64,000 nucleotides of DNA, taken from the NCBI RefSeq assembly GCF_024436375.1, contig NZ_JAFMZM010000003.1, positions 1-64,000 on the forward strand. Reading direction: 5' to 3'. Position numbers and translations under genes: made by a program. The DNA comes from Nocardioides astragali (lineage in GTDB: Bacteria; Actinomycetota; Actinomycetes; Propionibacteriales; Nocardioidaceae). Below the pieces are notes generated by a model that worked only from the letters and a program-made list of their open reading frames with translations, had not been told where the DNA came from and ran no database searches. Shown here in pieces: positions 21,247-29,925 of this stretch (position 1 is the stretch's first letter; each line of letters opens with the position of its first letter).

Positions 21247-21849
21247 GTGACGCAGCCCGGAACTACGTCGGAACCGGTGCTGCCGCCCGGCCACCTGTCT
21301 CAGCGGGAGCAGCCGCGCTTGTCCGTGGCAGGGCTGACGCTGCGCCCTTGGGAGCACGCAGACGCGCTCTCGCTAGTTCGGGCCTACGAGGACCCGGACA
21401 TCCACCGTTGGCACTCCCGGTCCATGTCTTTGACCGAGGCCCAGTCTTGGGTTGCGTACGAGCTGGACCGCTGGGAGCAGGAGCGCGGGGGCGGCTGGGT
21501 GATCGCCCGGGCTGGATCGTTGCTGGGCCGGATCGCGATCGGCAGCCTCGCCCTGGACGAGGCTCGGGCCGAGGTTTCGTACTGGGTTCTCCCGGAGTCC
21601 CGCGGTCGGGGCGTCGCCACGCTTGCCCTTGGCGCCATTGCGGACTGGGCCTTTGATGAGGTCGGCTTCCACCGTCTGGAACTGGACCACTCGACCAGTA
21701 ACGCGGCGTCTTGTCGCGTCACCACCAAAGCTGGCTTCGTTCCAGAGGGAACGAAGCGCTCGCAGGCCTTACATCTCGACGGATGGCACGACATGCACGC
21801 CCATGGCCTACTCGCCCACGACGCTCGCCCTCGCGGCCGCGACGTGTAG
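21247..21849 (+). CDS. GNAT-family N-acetyltransferase (RimJ/RimL-like)
   Basis: This 200-residue acetyltransferase transfers an acetyl group from acetyl-CoA to an amine on a protein N-terminus or small molecule. The acetyl-CoA motif A reads YWVLPESRGRGVATLAL (about residues 111-127). It is preceded by LRPWEHADALSLVRAYEDPDIHRW, the RimJ/RimL-like N-terminal part, and followed by the FHRLEL...SNAASCRVTTKAGF pattern. The start is a GTG. As element cargo it might confer drug or metabolite resistance, but no substrate can be named. Confidence 0.85.
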   Translation: MTQPGTTSEPVLPPGHLSQREQPRLSVAGLTLRPWEHADALSLVRAYEDPDIHRWHSRSMSLTEAQSWVAYELDRWEQERGGGWVIARAGSLLGRIAIGSLALDEARAEVSYWVLPESRGRGVATLALGAIADWAFDEVGFHRLELDHSTSNAASCRVTTKAGFVPEGTKRSQALHLDGWHDMHAHGLLAHDARPRGRDV

Positions 21850-21907
21850 GTGCTGTACCGCTCCATCAACGATCAGGCCCTCCAGTAACTGATCGGGCGT
21901 CGGCGAG

Positions 21908-22552
21908 TCACGGTTCGATGAGGCCGGCGCGGATGGCGTAGCGGGTGAGCTCGACCCGGTCGCGCATCCCGAGCTTGCCGAGGATGTTGGCGCGGTGGCC
22001 CTCGACGGTCTTGGGCGCGATGTGCAGCTCCTTGGCGATCTCGCGCGACGAGCGGCCCTCGGCGATGAGCTTGATGACCTGGTCCTCGCGCGCGGTCAGC
22101 ACCGAGGTCGGTACCCGCTCGCCGCGGCGCAGTCGGTCGAGGTAGTCGCGTACGAGCGTGCTCTCGGCGCCGGGGTAGAGAAACGTCTCTCCGCGCATCG
22201 CCGCGCGGCAGGCGCCGACGAGGTCCTCGTCGGCGACGGATTTGAGGACGTACCCGCTCGCGCCGGCCTTGAGCGCGCCGAAGAAGTACTGCTCGTTGTC
22301 GTGCATCGAGAGCATGAGGATCTTCGGCGGGGTGCGGCGTCGCGCGATCTCCGCGGCCGCCTGCAACCCGGTCATCCGCGGCATGGCGATGTCGAGCACG
22401 ACGAGGTCGACCTCGGTGTCGCGGACGCGTTCGACCGCCTCGGCGCCGTCGGCTGCTTCGGCGACGACCGACAGGTCCGGCTCCTGCTCAAGGATGAGGC
22501 GTACGCCGCGGCGCACGAGCGTGTGGTCGTCGGCGAGCAGGATGCGGATCAT
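21908..22552 (-). CDS. NarL/LuxR-family response regulator
   Basis: This 214-residue two-component regulator has a receiver domain (about residues 1-120) with acidic pocket D8-D9, phosphoacceptor D54 in LVVLDIAMP, and the conserved lysine in YVLKS. A LuxR-type helix-turn-helix follows (about 148-206, LTAREDQVIKLIAEGRSS). Phosphorylation would switch DNA binding. It overlaps the sensor kinase stop by 4 nt (ATGA), so the two genes are cotranscribed. Divergence from the SPFH-RCK_C-permease operon suggests that it regulates that operon. Confidence 0.92.
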   Translation of the reverse strand: MIRILLADDHTLVRRGVRLILEQEPDLSVVAEAADGAEAVERVRDTEVDLVVLDIAMPRMTGLQAAAEIARRRTPPKILMLSMHDNEQYFFGALKAGASGYVLKSVADEDLVGACRAAMRGETFLYPGAESTLVRDYLDRLRRGERVPTSVLTAREDQVIKLIAEGRSSREIAKELHIAPKTVEGHRANILGKLGMRDRVELTRYAIRAGLIEP

Positions 22553-23535
22553 GCGATCCCCTCGGTCGTGGTGACGGGTACGCGCAGCCGGACCGTCGTG
22601 CCGTGCCGGGGCTGGCTGATCACCGAGAGGTCGGCGCGCACGAGGGCGGCGCGCTCGCGCATGCCCATCAGGCCGGAGCCTTCTGCGAGGCCGGCGAAGC
22701 CGCGGCCATCGTCACGGACCTCGAGCACGACGTGCGGACCGACCTTCTGCAGCGAGAGCTCGACCTCGCTCGCGTCGGCGTGCCGGGCTGCGTTGGTGAG
22801 CGCCTCCTGCGCCACCCGGTAGACCACCACCTCAGCCTCGGGGCTCAGGGTGGGTAGGCCGGGCGCGAAGGAGCGGCGTACGGACGCCGCGCTGTGGTCG
22901 GCGAAGTCCGTGGCCAGCGCGGCCAGGGCGCTGGCGAGGCCGAGGTCCTCCAGCACGCCCGGACGCAGCCGACGCGCCACCCGGCGGACGTCGTCGAGGC
23001 CGGTGCGCGCGCTCTCGCGCACCGCCGCAAGCTCGGGGACCAGCGCGGCCGGAGCCTGGGACTCGAGCTGCTTGAGGCCCAGCAGCACCACCGTCAGGCT
23101 CTGCCCGACCTCGTCGTGCAGCTCCTGCGCGATCCGGTGCCGCTCGGCCTCCTGCGCGGCGAGCGCGCGGGCGTCTCCGGTGCGCCGCTCCTCGGCGAGG
23201 CGGGACAGCAGGCCGTTGACGCTCCGGGCGATACCGAGCACCGGGCCTGCGCCCTCCTCGGGGAGCTCGGTGGGCTCAAGGCGCGCGATGTCCTCCAAAC
23301 GCTCGATCAACCGGTGCAGAGGCGCGAGCGCCCACCGGATCAACAACGCGTTGGTCAGCAGCATCACCACGAGGCCGAGGCCGATGACGAGGATCTCGGA
23401 CGGCACGGCGTCGGAGGAGACACGTGCAGGGGAGAAGAGCAGCAGCAGGGCCGCGACCACGAGCACCACACCGTTGATCAGGCAGATCGTCCAGAACAGG
23501 GGGAGGTGGCTGGGCAGGCGCAGAGGCGGGCGCAT
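22549..23535 (-). CDS. Sensor histidine kinase (HisKA_3 type)
   Basis: This 328-residue membrane kinase pairs with the adjacent NarL-type regulator. Two transmembrane helices (about residues 13-35 and 47-68) enclose only about ten external residues, so it probably senses the membrane or a cytoplasmic or intramembrane signal. A HAMP-like linker follows. The dimerisation helix has the phosphorylated H140 in QELHDEVGQS, and the ATPase domain ends with N, G1 and G2 boxes (EALTNAARHA, DDGRGFAG, GLMGMRERA). The start ATG (MRPPLRL) was chosen as the first in-frame ATG before the first membrane helix; longer frames run through the opposite operon. Confidence 0.9.
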   Translation of the reverse strand: MRPPLRLPSHLPLFWTICLINGVVLVVAALLLLFSPARVSSDAVPSEILVIGLGLVVMLLTNALLIRWALAPLHRLIERLEDIARLEPTELPEEGAGPVLGIARSVNGLLSRLAEERRTGDARALAAQEAERHRIAQELHDEVGQSLTVVLLGLKQLESQAPAALVPELAAVRESARTGLDDVRRVARRLRPGVLEDLGLASALAALATDFADHSAASVRRSFAPGLPTLSPEAEVVVYRVAQEALTNAARHADASEVELSLQKVGPHVVLEVRDDGRGFAGLAEGSGLMGMRERAALVRADLSVISQPRHGTTVRLRVPVTTTEGIA

Positions 23536-23632
23536 GCCCACACCTTCCCACCCCACGGCAGTCCGCCGTGGCCACAACAGATGGGGTCCGGCCCCCATGT
23601 TCCGCGCGGCCCCCGCTCGGGAGGCTTGAGGC

Positions 23633-24181
23633 ATGCCGCCGCCGGAGGAGAACACCGCCGTCGACCCGACCGGGGCTGCGTGGGTCGTGTGGCTGGTCAT
23701 CGTCGTGCCGGCACTTCTGTTCGTGACGCTGATGTGCGTACGCCGGGTGGCGCCGGGAGAGCTCGTGATGGTCGTCCGGCAGGACCGGGTCGTCCGAGCC
23801 CTGCCCAACGGGCTCGTGTGGCGCTGGCCCGGCATCGAGCACTTCGACGTCGTCCCCACCGGGCCCCGAGTGCTGCCACTCGTCGTCCGCTCGCGCACCA
23901 GCGACGGTGTCGACGTGACCGCGCTGGCCGACCTGACGATCGAGGCGCACGACGTCCCGGCCGGCGCGGCGTACGTCTCCACCGCCGAGGTCGTGCGACT
24001 GGCCGAGGACACCGTGGCGGGCGCCGTCGCGCACCTCGAGGTGGGCTCGCTCGTCGCCGACCTCGCCGCCCTCGAGCCGGCCTGGCCCGAGCAGCTGACC
24101 CGCCGCCTGCCGCCAGGTACGCGCGCGACCGCGCTGTCGGTGACCGAGGTCGAGGCGCGACTCACGGGAGGCGCGGCATGA
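23633..24181 (+). CDS. SPFH/Band 7 domain membrane protein (slipin-like)
   Basis: This 182-residue protein has a single N-terminal transmembrane helix (about residues 17-36) followed directly by an SPFH/Band 7 domain. The domain opens with the VAPGELVMVVRQDRVVRALPNGLVWRWPGIE-type segment and continues with LPLVVRSRTSDGVDVTALADLTIEA. SPFH proteins form oligomeric rings that organise membrane microdomains and control membrane proteins or proteases. It is shorter than most slipins and lacks the long C-terminal helix. It is the first gene of an operon with ATGA overlaps to RCK_C and permease genes, so it probably helps assemble or regulate the transporter. Confidence 0.8.
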   Translation: MPPPEENTAVDPTGAAWVVWLVIVVPALLFVTLMCVRRVAPGELVMVVRQDRVVRALPNGLVWRWPGIEHFDVVPTGPRVLPLVVRSRTSDGVDVTALADLTIEAHDVPAGAAYVSTAEVVRLAEDTVAGAVAHLEVGSLVADLAALEPAWPEQLTRRLPPGTRATALSVTEVEARLTGGAA

Positions 24182-24603
24182 GTGCCCCGTACCTGCTCGA
24201 GGTCGCGGTCTCGGTCGCGCTGATCGCCTCCGCGATCGGTTTCGCGATCGGGCTCGCCGTCGGCCGGGGTCGCCAGCCACGCTGGCAGGAGAAGGGCAGC
24301 TTCGTCCACAAGGTGTCGATCGGCTTCGCGACCCTCGACCGGCTCGACGCGGTGCTGCTGCGCTTCGAGGTCGAGCCCACCTCGCGCCTCTCCGGTGTGG
24401 AGGTCGGCGAGCTGCGCCTGCCGAGCGGAGCGTCCGTCGCCATCCTCGCGCGTGGCACGGAGGTGCTCGTCCCCGACTCCCGCACCGTTCTGCGGACCGG
24501 CGACCAGGTCCTCGTCGTCGCCGCCCTCGGACAGGTGACGCAGGTGGAGGAACGGCTGCGGTCCGTCAGCCGGCACGGCCGCCTCGCGAGCTGGGCGGCA
24601 TGA
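24178..24603 (+). CDS. Membrane-anchored RCK_C (TrkA-C) domain protein
   Basis: This 141-residue protein has one N-terminal membrane helix (about residues 8-29) and a single TrkA-C domain (about residues 50-125; GVEVGELRLPSGASVAILARG). RCK_C domains bind ligands such as nucleotides or ions and gate K+ channels and transporters. No RCK_N Rossmann domain is present. The domain resembles the C-terminus of the K+/H+ antiporter encoded at 58093-59610, including the closing GRLA(S/Q)W. It overlaps both neighbours by 4 nt and is likely the regulatory subunit of the following permease. Confidence 0.85.
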   Translation: MSAPYLLEVAVSVALIASAIGFAIGLAVGRGRQPRWQEKGSFVHKVSIGFATLDRLDAVLLRFEVEPTSRLSGVEVGELRLPSGASVAILARGTEVLVPDSRTVLRTGDQVLVVAALGQVTQVEERLRSVSRHGRLASWAA

Positions 24604-25892
24604 TCGTCACCTCCGCCGCGCTGGCGGTCTTCATCGTCGCGTACGCCCTCATCGCCACCGAGCGCGTCCACCGGGTCGCCGCCGCGCTCGGCGGTGTCGC
24701 CGGCATGGCCGTCATCGGACTGGTCTCCGCCGAGACGGCGTTCTTCGACGAGCACACGGGCGTCGACTGGAACGTCATCTTCCTGCTGTTCGGGATGATG
24801 ATCATCGTCGGCGTGCTCAAGCAGACCGGGCTGTTCGAGTTCCTGGCGCTGTGGGCTGCCAAGAGGTCGGGCGGGCACCCCTACAAGCTGCTCGTGCTGC
24901 TGGTGCTGGTCGGTGCGGCTGTCGCGCCGATCCTCGACAACGTGACCTGCGTGCTCCTCGTCGCCCCGGTGACCCTGTCGGTCTGCCGCCGTCTGGAGTT
25001 GCCCTCCGCGCCGTACCTGATCTCGCTCATCCTCGCCTCCAACATCGGCGGCATGTCGACGCTCATCGGCGACCCGCCCAACATCATCATCGCGAGCCGC
25101 GCCGGGCTGACCTTCACCGACTTCCTCGTCCACTCGCTGCCGCTGACGATCATCCTTCTGGCGATGTTCGTGGCGATGGCACGCTGGTTGTTCCGCAAGG
25201 ACATGCGCGTCGTGGGAAACGTCCACGGCCTCGACGACCTCCGCCCAGTCGACGCGATCACCAACGTACGCATGCTGCGCCGCTCGCTCGTCGTGCTGGT
25301 CCTCGTGATGGTCGCATTCAGCCTCCACTCCGTCATGCACCTCGACCCGTCGGTGGTCGCGATGATGGGTGCCGGGGCGATGGTGTTGGTCTCCCGCACC
25401 GAGCCCGAGGAGTTCCTCGAGGAGGTCGAGTGGGCCACCCTCGCCTTCTTCATGGCGCTCTTCGTGCTCGTCGGGTCGCTGGTGCAGGTGGGGGTCATCG
25501 GCGCGATCGGCGAGTGGGCCGCCGGGACCATGGGCGACCGTGAGCTATTAGGTGCAACCGCGCTGCTCTTCGGGTCGGCGATCATCGGGGCCTTCGTCGA
25601 CAACATCCCCTACACCACGGCCACAGTGCCGGTGGTTCAGGACATGGTCGCGACCACCGGCAGCTCGCGGGCCGACAGTGCGCTGTGGTGGGCCTTCGTG
25701 TTCGGCGCCGACCTCGGCGGCAACACCACCGCCGTGGCCGCCGGTGCCAACGTGGTCGTCCTCGGCATCGCAGCCAAGGCCGGGGAGCCGATCAGCTTCT
25801 GGGGCTTCACCAAGTACGGGGTCGTGGTCACCGCCGCGACCCTCCTCGCCGCCTGGGTCTACGTCTATGTACGGTACTTTGCACTAGCGTGA
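24600..25892 (+). CDS. ArsB/NhaD/CitT-superfamily ion permease
   Basis: This 430-residue integral membrane protein has about 11-12 predicted helices. The two inverted halves carry the signature loops of the ion transporter superfamily: APILDNVTCVLL followed by SNIGGMSTLIGDPPNII in the first half, and AFVDNIPYTTATVP followed by GADLGGNTTAVAAGANV in the second. These hairpins hold the ion and substrate sites. It could move Na+, arsenite, or an organic anion. Coupling to a TrkA-C subunit argues for a cation or cation-coupled substrate (inference). The start overlaps the RCK_C stop by 4 nt. It is the last gene of the element's transport operon. Confidence 0.88.
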   Translation: MIVTSAALAVFIVAYALIATERVHRVAAALGGVAGMAVIGLVSAETAFFDEHTGVDWNVIFLLFGMMIIVGVLKQTGLFEFLALWAAKRSGGHPYKLLVLLVLVGAAVAPILDNVTCVLLVAPVTLSVCRRLELPSAPYLISLILASNIGGMSTLIGDPPNIIIASRAGLTFTDFLVHSLPLTIILLAMFVAMARWLFRKDMRVVGNVHGLDDLRPVDAITNVRMLRRSLVVLVLVMVAFSLHSVMHLDPSVVAMMGAGAMVLVSRTEPEEFLEEVEWATLAFFMALFVLVGSLVQVGVIGAIGEWAAGTMGDRELLGATALLFGSAIIGAFVDNIPYTTATVPVVQDMVATTGSSRADSALWWAFVFGADLGGNTTAVAAGANVVVLGIAAKAGEPISFWGFTKYGVVVTAATLLAAWVYVYVRYFALA

Positions 25893-26026
25893 GGGAACGC
25901 GGGACGACCATCCAAGCCGTACTGTCACCCGCACATGCCGCGATTGGCACGCCTCGTCGTTACCTCGGTTGTGAGCACCAACCCTGAGTTCGTGGCTCGG
26001 AAATCAGAGCGTCGCAGGCACGCGAG

Positions 26027-26272
26027 GTGGTGGCGGAGTACCACGCGGCGCAGCTCGCCGACCTCGTCGCTCGCGTCGCCGAGGCGTCAGACCGATTCCG
26101 CAATAGCGAGCTCAACGCATTCGATGTCGACCACGTTCTGTTCCAGTACTCGCGCGCCGCAAAGGAACTCTGGAAGTTCTGCAACACCGGCGATGTCGAG
26201 CTCACCGCACCCCAGGTGCGCGAGGTACCACCGATCGACTGGTGGGACCGCGGAGCCCCGAGGACCCGATAA
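26027..26272 (+). CDS. Small conserved hypothetical protein
   Basis: This 81-residue acidic, mostly helical protein starts from a GTG. It has no domain that I can name. The pattern DVDHVLFQYSRAAKELWKFCN followed by IDWWDRGAP resembles small hypothetical proteins that I recall from other actinobacteria. It lies between the permease operon and the convergent IetAS-like pair, 81 nt from the latter. It might be an accessory of that pair or an independent gene. Confidence 0.6.
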   Translation: MVAEYHAAQLADLVARVAEASDRFRNSELNAFDVDHVLFQYSRAAKELWKFCNTGDVELTAPQVREVPPIDWWDRGAPRTR

Positions 26273-26353
26273 GAGGCGACGGGCTGATGCCTCGGTGATG
26301 GACGGTGTCTCGCGCGGAGCGTGTGTCTCATCGGCCCAGAATGACGCTGAAGG

Positions 26354-28921
26354 CTACGTGGTGATCGTGACGGCGGTTGGCAAGAGTTGAGCGACTGGCG
26401 TCCAGAGGTCCACTTCGACCTCGCGCGACTCGATGCTGACAATGAGGGAGTAGTCGACGCCCAAGTCGCTCTGATCGCTGTGTGGTCGCGTCTTCCACCA
26501 TCCAGCAACGGGGTAGACCGCAATCGCTCGCTTGCTCGCCAGGGCGGCGCCAGTGCCCTCCCAAATGTCGGTGTGCAGCGAGCCCGGCTTCTGCTGCTGG
26601 TTGGCGCCGAAGAACCACCCGCGCTCCGTATCCAGCGACGGTGGGCGGCGACCATCCTCCCGGGCCCGGGTGTTGATCCGTTCGCGGAACGACTCGACGC
26701 TCTCCTCGGGCCGGCGAGTGGCGAAGCGAAGGCCATGTGACGGGTAGATGTACCTTCCCGACCACCCTCTGCTCGAAGGGTTCGGCTCGACGAAGTACGA
26801 CAGCGTGACCCGCATCCGAACCTGCGTCTCGCCGAGAGCCTCAAGCTCCCGGATCGGCCACGGCAGTTCGTGGACGTTCATTTCGCGCGTCTTGCCCGCA
26901 CTGCTGTTCCCTTCGCGTTCGTACGGACTGATGCGTGCCTCAGAAATCAAGGTCAACGCATCGGTGGCGCTGCGTACGGCGCGGGTCAGGTCGGGAACCC
27001 CCATCCCATAACGACGCAGGAGCTTGGCCCGGGTTGCCTTGTTCGTGTCGGCCTCGAACTTCCCGAGCATCGGCTCGGTCCATTCCGCCGAGTGGACGAT
27101 AAGGGCTCGCACCGTCTCCGGCCGCAGGTCGGGGTAGGCGGCGTATATGTCGGCGGCGATCGCCGATACCTGAGCGGTGGCCGCCGAGGTGTCTCGCGTC
27201 GTTGTGAAGTAGCCGCCGCCTGGATGTTGCTGTCGGGTGGTGAGAAGCGCCAGATTCTCCGGAGTGTCAACGGATGTCCGGTCCGGCGACGCGGCCACAT
27301 TGCCTCCGTCGGCGACGATGTCAGGCTTGAACGGCCACTTCGTAGGCTCGTAGGTGACCGAGGTCCGGCTGACCGGCGACAACTCGCCCCGCGACGCGAC
27401 GGGAACGTAACCGGCGAAGTCCGCAGAAGCGTCCGCCATGTCATCGCGGGCGGCGTAGGCGCCCACGGTCAGGGCGTTCCATGACTGGCCAGGGTCTTCG
27501 ACCGGCTCGAGATCGCTGCGGTCGAGGTGGTCTTCAGCCGGATTGAGGTCATGGACCCTGATGTTGCCCGCCGACACCACGAACAGGCGAGGACGGCGCG
27601 GTTCGTCGCGGTCGAGGTAGGTGAACTTGGGGTCGGTGTCGTCGATGGCACGCCCGAACGCGAGCGCGTCGACGGTTGCGGACCATGAAGTTGGACGGCC
27701 GGCCTCGGGCGACGGTCCCGGAGTCGCCTCCGTATGGCTGAACGTCGTGTTGGGCGCCGTAACCGCAAGCATGAAGACCCGAGCGCGGTCGAACGCCTGG
27801 ATTTCGGGGCGGTCGACAGAGCGGGCTGTGATCGCGCCATGAAGATCGCGCTCGTTGTCAACCCCGTCTGGAAGCAGCTTGACCGACTCGAGCCGGTGCC
27901 GCAGCCGAACCGGCTGCCCGTCGACGATGGCCGCGTGGAGGTCGCCGAATAGTGCCAGCCCGGCCATCTCAGTGCCATGGGAATGCGTTGGTCCAGGGGC
28001 CCACTCGGGATCGGCGGTGTGAATGTCGCCGGCGTCTAAGGAGTCAGTCAGGAGCGGGTGACCGTCCTGGACGCCGGTGTCGAGGATGCATACGACCGGC
28101 GCGTCGGCGGCGGCCGGGTGCAGCCGGTTGCGGAGCTCCTCGACCCATTCGGCCTGTTCCCTTGCCGGCAACCCCGACACCAGGGCTCCGACCTCGTGCG
28201 GCCGGCGAAGTTCGGCAAGGTCGTCGAGGGAGTTGAACGTGTCGGCAAGCTGGCGGGCGCTGGCTCGCAGCAGCACGATAGTCCGGTCACCGAACCCGAG
28301 GTAGTGCGCGCTGGTGTGTAGGTCGTGGGTGGCCGCGTAGTCGCTGAAGCGAGTGCGCTCGTGACCGTCTCGACGACGTAGCCATACCTCCCACCACCGC
28401 ATCTCATCCGGATCGGCCGGGAACTCCTCAGGAGGATCTGTCCAAAGCTCCTCGATGGTTGCCCGGCGAATGGCGGCGATCCCTTCGACGAGGGTGGCGT
28501 TTCGGGCCCGGTCCTCGTCCGCGGTCTCCACGTAGCGATTGAGCTTGTCGAGGAAGTACTGCTTCTTGCCGTCAGGGATGTAGACCGTGGCAACCTGCAC
28601 CATCCCGTCAACGGTCTCCAATGCCTGAACTGCGACAAGTTCGGGCTGGTCCCCGGGGCGGTTGATGTCAAGGCTTTCGAAGGCGAGTTCCAGGCCCGCG
28701 AACGACAGGAACGAGACGTAGGTGCCCTCTCGTTCCGATTCGTGGGATGGCGCGGCCGTGGCAGTCTCGTACTCCTCGGTGAGCCTGGCGCCGTGAGCTC
28801 GGCGGTCGCCCGTGAACCGCGGTTCGCCGTCGTCGTTCCCACCGCCGGTGGAGGCGAGCGTGAACGGCTCTGGGTTGGGCCGAGTGGGCACAACGAGGTG
28901 CGGGCGGTCGCGCTGCGCCAC
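26354..28921 (-). CDS. ietS: IetS-like subtilisin-family serine protease (anti-phage IetAS pair)
   Basis: This 855-residue S8-family protease lacks a signal peptide and so is intracellular. The catalytic triad is intact: D281 in CILDTGVQ, H315 in SHGTEMAG and S579 in RDTSAATAQ, with oxyanion N453 in SAGN. About 270 residues precede the protease domain and about 200 follow it; both flanks are unique and probably sense a trigger or bind the partner. It starts at a GTG 5 nt after the AAA ATPase stop, so the two are coupled. An AAA ATPase plus subtilase pair is the architecture of the IetAS defence system, in which the ATPase is thought to control the protease. The specific subtype is inference. 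Confidence 0.82.
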   Translation of the reverse strand: MAQRDRPHLVVPTRPNPEPFTLASTGGGNDDGEPRFTGDRRAHGARLTEEYETATAAPSHESEREGTYVSFLSFAGLELAFESLDINRPGDQPELVAVQALETVDGMVQVATVYIPDGKKQYFLDKLNRYVETADEDRARNATLVEGIAAIRRATIEELWTDPPEEFPADPDEMRWWEVWLRRRDGHERTRFSDYAATHDLHTSAHYLGFGDRTIVLLRASARQLADTFNSLDDLAELRRPHEVGALVSGLPAREQAEWVEELRNRLHPAAADAPVVCILDTGVQDGHPLLTDSLDAGDIHTADPEWAPGPTHSHGTEMAGLALFGDLHAAIVDGQPVRLRHRLESVKLLPDGVDNERDLHGAITARSVDRPEIQAFDRARVFMLAVTAPNTTFSHTEATPGPSPEAGRPTSWSATVDALAFGRAIDDTDPKFTYLDRDEPRRPRLFVVSAGNIRVHDLNPAEDHLDRSDLEPVEDPGQSWNALTVGAYAARDDMADASADFAGYVPVASRGELSPVSRTSVTYEPTKWPFKPDIVADGGNVAASPDRTSVDTPENLALLTTRQQHPGGGYFTTTRDTSAATAQVSAIAADIYAAYPDLRPETVRALIVHSAEWTEPMLGKFEADTNKATRAKLLRRYGMGVPDLTRAVRSATDALTLISEARISPYEREGNSSAGKTREMNVHELPWPIRELEALGETQVRMRVTLSYFVEPNPSSRGWSGRYIYPSHGLRFATRRPEESVESFRERINTRAREDGRRPPSLDTERGWFFGANQQQKPGSLHTDIWEGTGAALASKRAIAVYPVAGWWKTRPHSDQSDLGVDYSLIVSIESREVEVDLWTPVAQLLPTAVTITT

Positions 28922-28926
28922 GTTGA

Positions 28927-29925
28927 CTACGCGATCTGGCCGCGACGGCCGTGGGTCCGAGAGCGTTCGGAGAGCGCAGCCGCCAGATCGTCGGTCAGGA
29001 TCCGCGTCCGTCCAGCAAGCACCGTGCGCTTGGCGGCATTCTCGGCCGCCGTCGCCACCTCTGCGTGACTTAGTCCCTCGCCGGCGGCAACGACGCGCTT
29101 CCAGCCCAGGCTGCCGGTCCGGAAGGACGCCAACCGATTCTCAAGCACCGCGCGGATGCTCACATCGTCCGGCAGCGTGAAGTCCATGACGGTGTCGAAT
29201 CTGCGGAACAGGGCGTTGTCGAGCAGTTGAGGGTGGTTGGTAGCCGCGACAACGACGCTCTGCGAGGTGTCTTCTTCGAGGAACTGCAGAAAGGAGTTCA
29301 AGACTCGCCGTATCTCGCCGACATCGTTCGGTGCCGCGCGGTCACCGGCAAGGGCGTCGACTTCGTCGAACAGGTACACACCGCGCGACTCGGTAAGAGC
29401 ATCGAAGATGAGCCTCAGCTTCGCTGCCGTTTCACCCATGTACTTGGTGATGACCGAATCCAGGCGAATCGCAAAGAGTGGCAACCCCAGTTCGCCAGCA
29501 ATCACTCTCGCCGTAGAGGTCTTACCGGTGCCGGGAGGTCCGGTCAGCAGCACCCGGCGCGCCGGGTGGAGGCCGTGCCTCGCCAAGGTATCGCGCTGCC
29601 GCTGTTCGAGCAGGATGTGCTCTAGTCGTTCGTGCAGTTCCGCCGACAAAGTAAGGTCAGCGACACGGGCGTCCGGATAGGTGACCGTCAGTAACGAGCC
29701 GAGCTCACCGCGAGGCTGGGTGACCGGAACGACCGAGGCGACTCGGCTCGGGACGGGCTGTCGCTTGCGCAGGTCATCGACCAGGTCACGTAGCTCCTGA
29801 GCGAACTTTGACTGACCTGATCGAGCGGCCTTAGCCGCGACCTGGATGGCCACCGCGTAGAACTGGGGGTCGTCCCCGTCACCGTGACTTTTGACGAGCG
29901 CCTTGAGCTGATCATTAGTCGCCAC
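28927..29925 (-). CDS. ietA: IetA-like AAA+ ATPase (anti-phage IetAS pair)
   Basis: This 332-residue AAA+ ATPase of the classic FtsH/Cdc48-like group has Walker A GPPGTGKT (129-136), Walker B LFDEVDAL (D187-E188), sensor N230 in AATNHP and arginine fingers R241-R242 in LFRRFD. The N-terminal 90 residues are helical and have no known domain. The GTG at 29925 is preceded by a strong ribosome binding site (GGGGAGG, 7 nt spacer), which decides this start over the upstream ATG at 29946. It is the first gene of the pair. In IetAS the ATPase is expected to restrain or activate the protease partner. An AAA + subtilase pair is distinctive, but not every such pair has been shown to act against phage. 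Confidence 0.82.
   Translation of the reverse strand: MATNDQLKALVKSHGDGDDPQFYAVAIQVAAKAARSGQSKFAQELRDLVDDLRKRQPVPSRVASVVPVTQPRGELGSLLTVTYPDARVADLTLSAELHERLEHILLEQRQRDTLARHGLHPARRVLLTGPPGTGKTSTARVIAGELGLPLFAIRLDSVITKYMGETAAKLRLIFDALTESRGVYLFDEVDALAGDRAAPNDVGEIRRVLNSFLQFLEEDTSQSVVVAATNHPQLLDNALFRRFDTVMDFTLPDDVSIRAVLENRLASFRTGSLGWKRVVAAGEGLSHAEVATAAENAAKRTVLAGRTRILTDDLAAALSERSRTHGRRGQIA

Noticed and set aside
22549..24576. A 675-residue version of the sensor kinase
   Set aside because: The extra N-terminal part lies antisense to the SPFH and RCK_C genes and is low-complexity. The ATG at 23535 directly before the first membrane helix is the credible start.
26354..28921. The element-borne subtilase as a second mycosin
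   Set aside because: It has no signal peptide or membrane anchor, is twice the length of MycP and is coupled to an AAA ATPase.
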